Origin: Paenibacillus cellulosilyticus
GTDB lineage: Bacteria > Bacillota > Bacilli > Paenibacillales > Paenibacillaceae
DNA length: 44,706 nt
Assembly (NCBI RefSeq): GCF_003182255.1
Contig: NZ_QGTQ01000041.1
Span: 1 to 44,706, forward strand
Direction of reading: 5' to 3'
Shown here piece after piece: positions 43,442-44,706 of the stretch; positions within the stretch are counted from its first letter, which is position 1; every line of letters begins with the position of its first letter. The notes under the pieces are model-generated. The model saw only the letters and a program-made list of their open reading frames with translations. It made no database searches and was not told the DNA's origin. A program made the position numbers and the translations under genes.

Positions 43442-44149
43442 TTAACTTATGTATGTCTCTTCAATAACCAATAGGCTTCCTGTAATCTTCAAAAAATCCT
43501 CAGTTAATTCGTTTTTACCTTTAAACTTTGTCTGACACATAATTGAAAACTCTTTACCTTCATAATAAGTTATTGATTGCATAACAAATATACGAACACG
43601 ATTATCATCTTTATAGCTATATTCAATTCTTACACCTTCAATTTGGCTTCGGCTATTTTCTCCTCGAATGTATTTACCTGACTCAACATTCTTTATTAAT
43701 TTATACTTTTTATTCCTTGATACATATTCTAAAGTTTTCTTCAGCGTACTATTTAGATCAGACTCTAATGAATAACTACCCCATGCAAAAATTCTTGTTT
43801 TATCATCATTTGGATGAACAAATGTATTTCCATCACCGTTATCTGAAACAAATCGATCCCAGAGATCAGGATACAAGAACGAAAATCCAAAGCGAGGATT
43901 ACTTTCACGTTCAGTTGAAGTAAATAATTTATTAAACTTTTCTTTTTTAAAGAAAACCTTCATTCCAAGGTCATATATTTTTTTGTAGTTAGTAATGACA
44001 GTTACAATAGCCGATATTGCCAATATTGTAATGAGCCAATTAAACGATGAATTTGAATTATTTTTGATCCAATCAATGATTTGCGACGGAAAAGTGTTTT
44101 CTCCCTTCTCGTTTTCGGTACTTTCATATAACGTTTTGGTATTCACCAA
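43442..44149 (-). CDS. Membrane-anchored PsbP/Mog1-like beta protein of unknown function (cassette gene)
   Basis: The longest frame gives 235 residues, but the start is uncertain. The first codons (TTG, then GTG) lie inside attC-like copy C and would translate its outer box, so real translation may begin later or use the GTG at 44146. One membrane helix lies near residues 36-54 (FNWLITILAISAIVTVIT). From about 83 a soluble domain PRFGFSFLYPDLWDRF leads into alternating strands (TRIFAWGSYS, GVRIEYSYKD, VRIFVMQSITYYEGKEFSIM), the pattern of PsbP/Mog1-like domains seen in small lipoproteins. The stop lies about ten bases before copy B. Strongly AT-rich. No function is known. Confidence 0.6.
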   Translation of the reverse strand: MVNTKTLYESTENEKGENTFPSQIIDWIKNNSNSSFNWLITILAISAIVTVITNYKKIYDLGMKVFFKKEKFNKLFTSTERESNPRFGFSFLYPDLWDRFVSDNGDGNTFVHPNDDKTRIFAWGSYSLESDLNSTLKKTLEYVSRNKKYKLIKNVESGKYIRGENSRSQIEGVRIEYSYKDDNRVRIFVMQSITYYEGKEFSIMCQTKFKGKNELTEDFLKITGSLLVIEETYIS

Positions 44150-44290
44150 CCCTCACTCGCTTAAGGGTGCCAGCGGGTCCGATGGACACAGCCAGTGAAG
44201 GGTTGTCCGGCTCCCCCTGCTTCCCCGAAATCCCTCTGCCGGACCGAGGGACGGATGGCCCGATGCGTGAATATGGTGTTATACGCTACA
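44122..44290 (-). repeat. attC-like repeat, copy C
   Basis: On the plus strand: CTTTCATATAACGTTTTGGT, ATTCACCAACCCTCACTCGC, AGCCAGTGAAGGGTTGTCCG, CCCCGAAATCCCTCTGCC, GACCGAGGGACGGATGGCCC, CGTGAATATGGTGTTATACG. It contains hairpin arms CAACCCT...AGGGTTG, TCCGGC...GCCGGA and TCCCTC...GAGGGA. The outer boxes are CATATAAC (left) and GTTATACGC (right). Confidence 0.92.
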
Positions 44291-44373
44291 GGACTTCATC
44301 GAACAGCTACCTAAACCCCTTCTTATTGCCCATCTTGTTCTAGATATTTCTTGCCGGTTAGTGTTAAAACAAA

Positions 44374-44706
44374 CTAAAAATCTTCAACAAACTCTTCATT
44401 AGCTGTGAAAAAATCAATTGAATTATCTATAGGTTTGTCATGGATGGAAATTAGGTTCATATTCAACATAGACATTAGTCTATCTTTTACATCAGCTCTT
44501 TTAACTTCCCTTTTAAGTCTGTTTCTAATATGATTCTCAACATGAGCAATTGTATTTTCTTCCACTAGCGTTGCATTAATGTTCTCTGAATCTTCATAAC
44601 TTTCAGTCTTATCTAAATCAGCGCATAAAAAAATCCTTTACAATAGATATGGTAGGTAGCCCTGTCCATAATCCAATGAAAGGATTAGTCGCATGGACAA
44701 GAATAC
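44374..44706 (-). pseudogene. Frameshifted gene running off the right edge (cassette gene)
   Basis: Coming from the right edge, one frame reads ILVHATNPFIGLWTGLPTI and then SIVKDFFMR before a TGA near 44610. The neighbouring frame reads CADLDKTESYEDSENINATL and continues for about 65 residues to EEFVEDF and a stop at 44374. They join if one T is removed from a run of seven T at about 44623-44629, giving SIVKDFLCADLDK. Neither frame alone has a good start: the second opens only with an internal GTG at 44565. This suggests a homopolymer frameshift (mutation, sequencing error or, less likely, programmed slippage). I do not recognise the family. The visible part is acidic and soluble. It lies in the cassette that ends with attC-like copy C. 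Confidence 0.5.

Larger units (their letters stand above)
40162..44706 (-). mobile_element. Integron-like array of minus-strand gene cassettes separated by attC-like repeats
   Basis: Five units lie one after another, all on the minus strand: the HAD remnant, the RNase-H-like/kinase pair, a four-helix membrane protein, a membrane-anchored beta protein, and a frameshifted gene at the right edge. Between them stand four copies of one GC-rich repeat (40578-40799, 42445-42592, 43255-43430, 44122-44290). Genes begin near one repeat and end about 0-10 bases before the next, as in integron cassettes. The first bases of each complete cassette match the outer box of the repeat at its own 3' end: TCATCTGAA for the 215-residue cassette, TTATATGAA for the 235-residue one, TTAGGT for the kinase one. 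No integrase is visible, so this would be an integrase-less cluster or a distant part of a larger integron. Unrelated mobile repeats are the alternative. Confidence 0.6.

Noticed and set aside
40578-44290. The repeats as a CRISPR array, a MITE family or IS605-type ends
   Set aside because: Copies are too long and variable for CRISPR and lie between genes with irregular spacing. MITEs would share identical terminal inverted repeats and target duplications, whereas here the ends are cassette-specific. No transposase was seen. IS605-type hairpins cannot be fully excluded.

Overview
The window looks like chromosomal DNA of a Paenibacillus-type bacterium (order Paenibacillales). Pointers are S-layer homology (SLH) anchoring, a YesM/YesN-type two-component system, lipoprotein-dependent CUT1 sugar ABC transport, many GGAGG ribosome binding sites and CcpA-type cre sites. 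No RNA gene, CRISPR array or complete insertion sequence was found.

Positions 1-9600 hold a sugar-catabolic locus read on the minus strand. A truncated sugar isomerase and a DUF2798 membrane protein come first. They are followed by a five-gene operon of two Gfo/Idh/MocA dehydrogenases, two xylose-isomerase-like TIM barrels and a GPH-family sugar symporter, and then its likely TetR repressor. TTAAC-rich operator-like boxes lie at matching distances upstream of three transcription units. The gene set resembles an oxidation / elimination / hydration / reduction route for glycosides (the levoglucosan or C-glycoside type of chemistry). A solute-binding-protein pseudogene and a conserved unknown protein follow.

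Positions 9750-37700 form a polysaccharide-utilisation region for uronate-containing, pectin-like polymers. It contains an SLH-anchored alginate-lyase-fold protein, an AraC regulator, a GH88 unsaturated glucuronyl hydrolase, a histidine kinase / response regulator / unknown toroid protein operon, a GH43 beta-xylosidase-like enzyme, a CUT1 ABC transporter, a GH28-like enzyme with a 2-hydroxyacid dehydrogenase, a tandem GH43 protein, and a 2001-residue CE12 acetylesterase + PL11 rhamnogalacturonan lyase fusion. Extracellular depolymerisation would feed the ABC importer, and cytoplasmic GH88, GH43 and GH28-like enzymes would finish the oligomers. Perfect cre sites precede the two large secreted enzymes. 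A shared upstream motif suggests a common activator.

Positions 37990-39900 hold an orphan BtrH-like protein, a small lipoprotein and possible gene debris. From about 40.16 kb to the right edge the character changes to AT-rich genes of mostly unknown function, all on the minus strand, separated by four copies of a GC-rich, structured repeat of about 150-220 bp. Each repeat has the layout expected of an integron attC site (paired outer boxes, then an inner TATTCAC/GTGAATA pair). The sequence at the start of each complete cassette matches the outer box of the repeat at that cassette's own end, not of the repeat it adjoins. This integron-like array, carrying a protein kinase with an RNase-H-fold-like partner, two membrane-protein cassettes, a decayed HAD hydrolase and a frameshifted gene at the edge, is the most notable content. 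No integrase gene is in the window.
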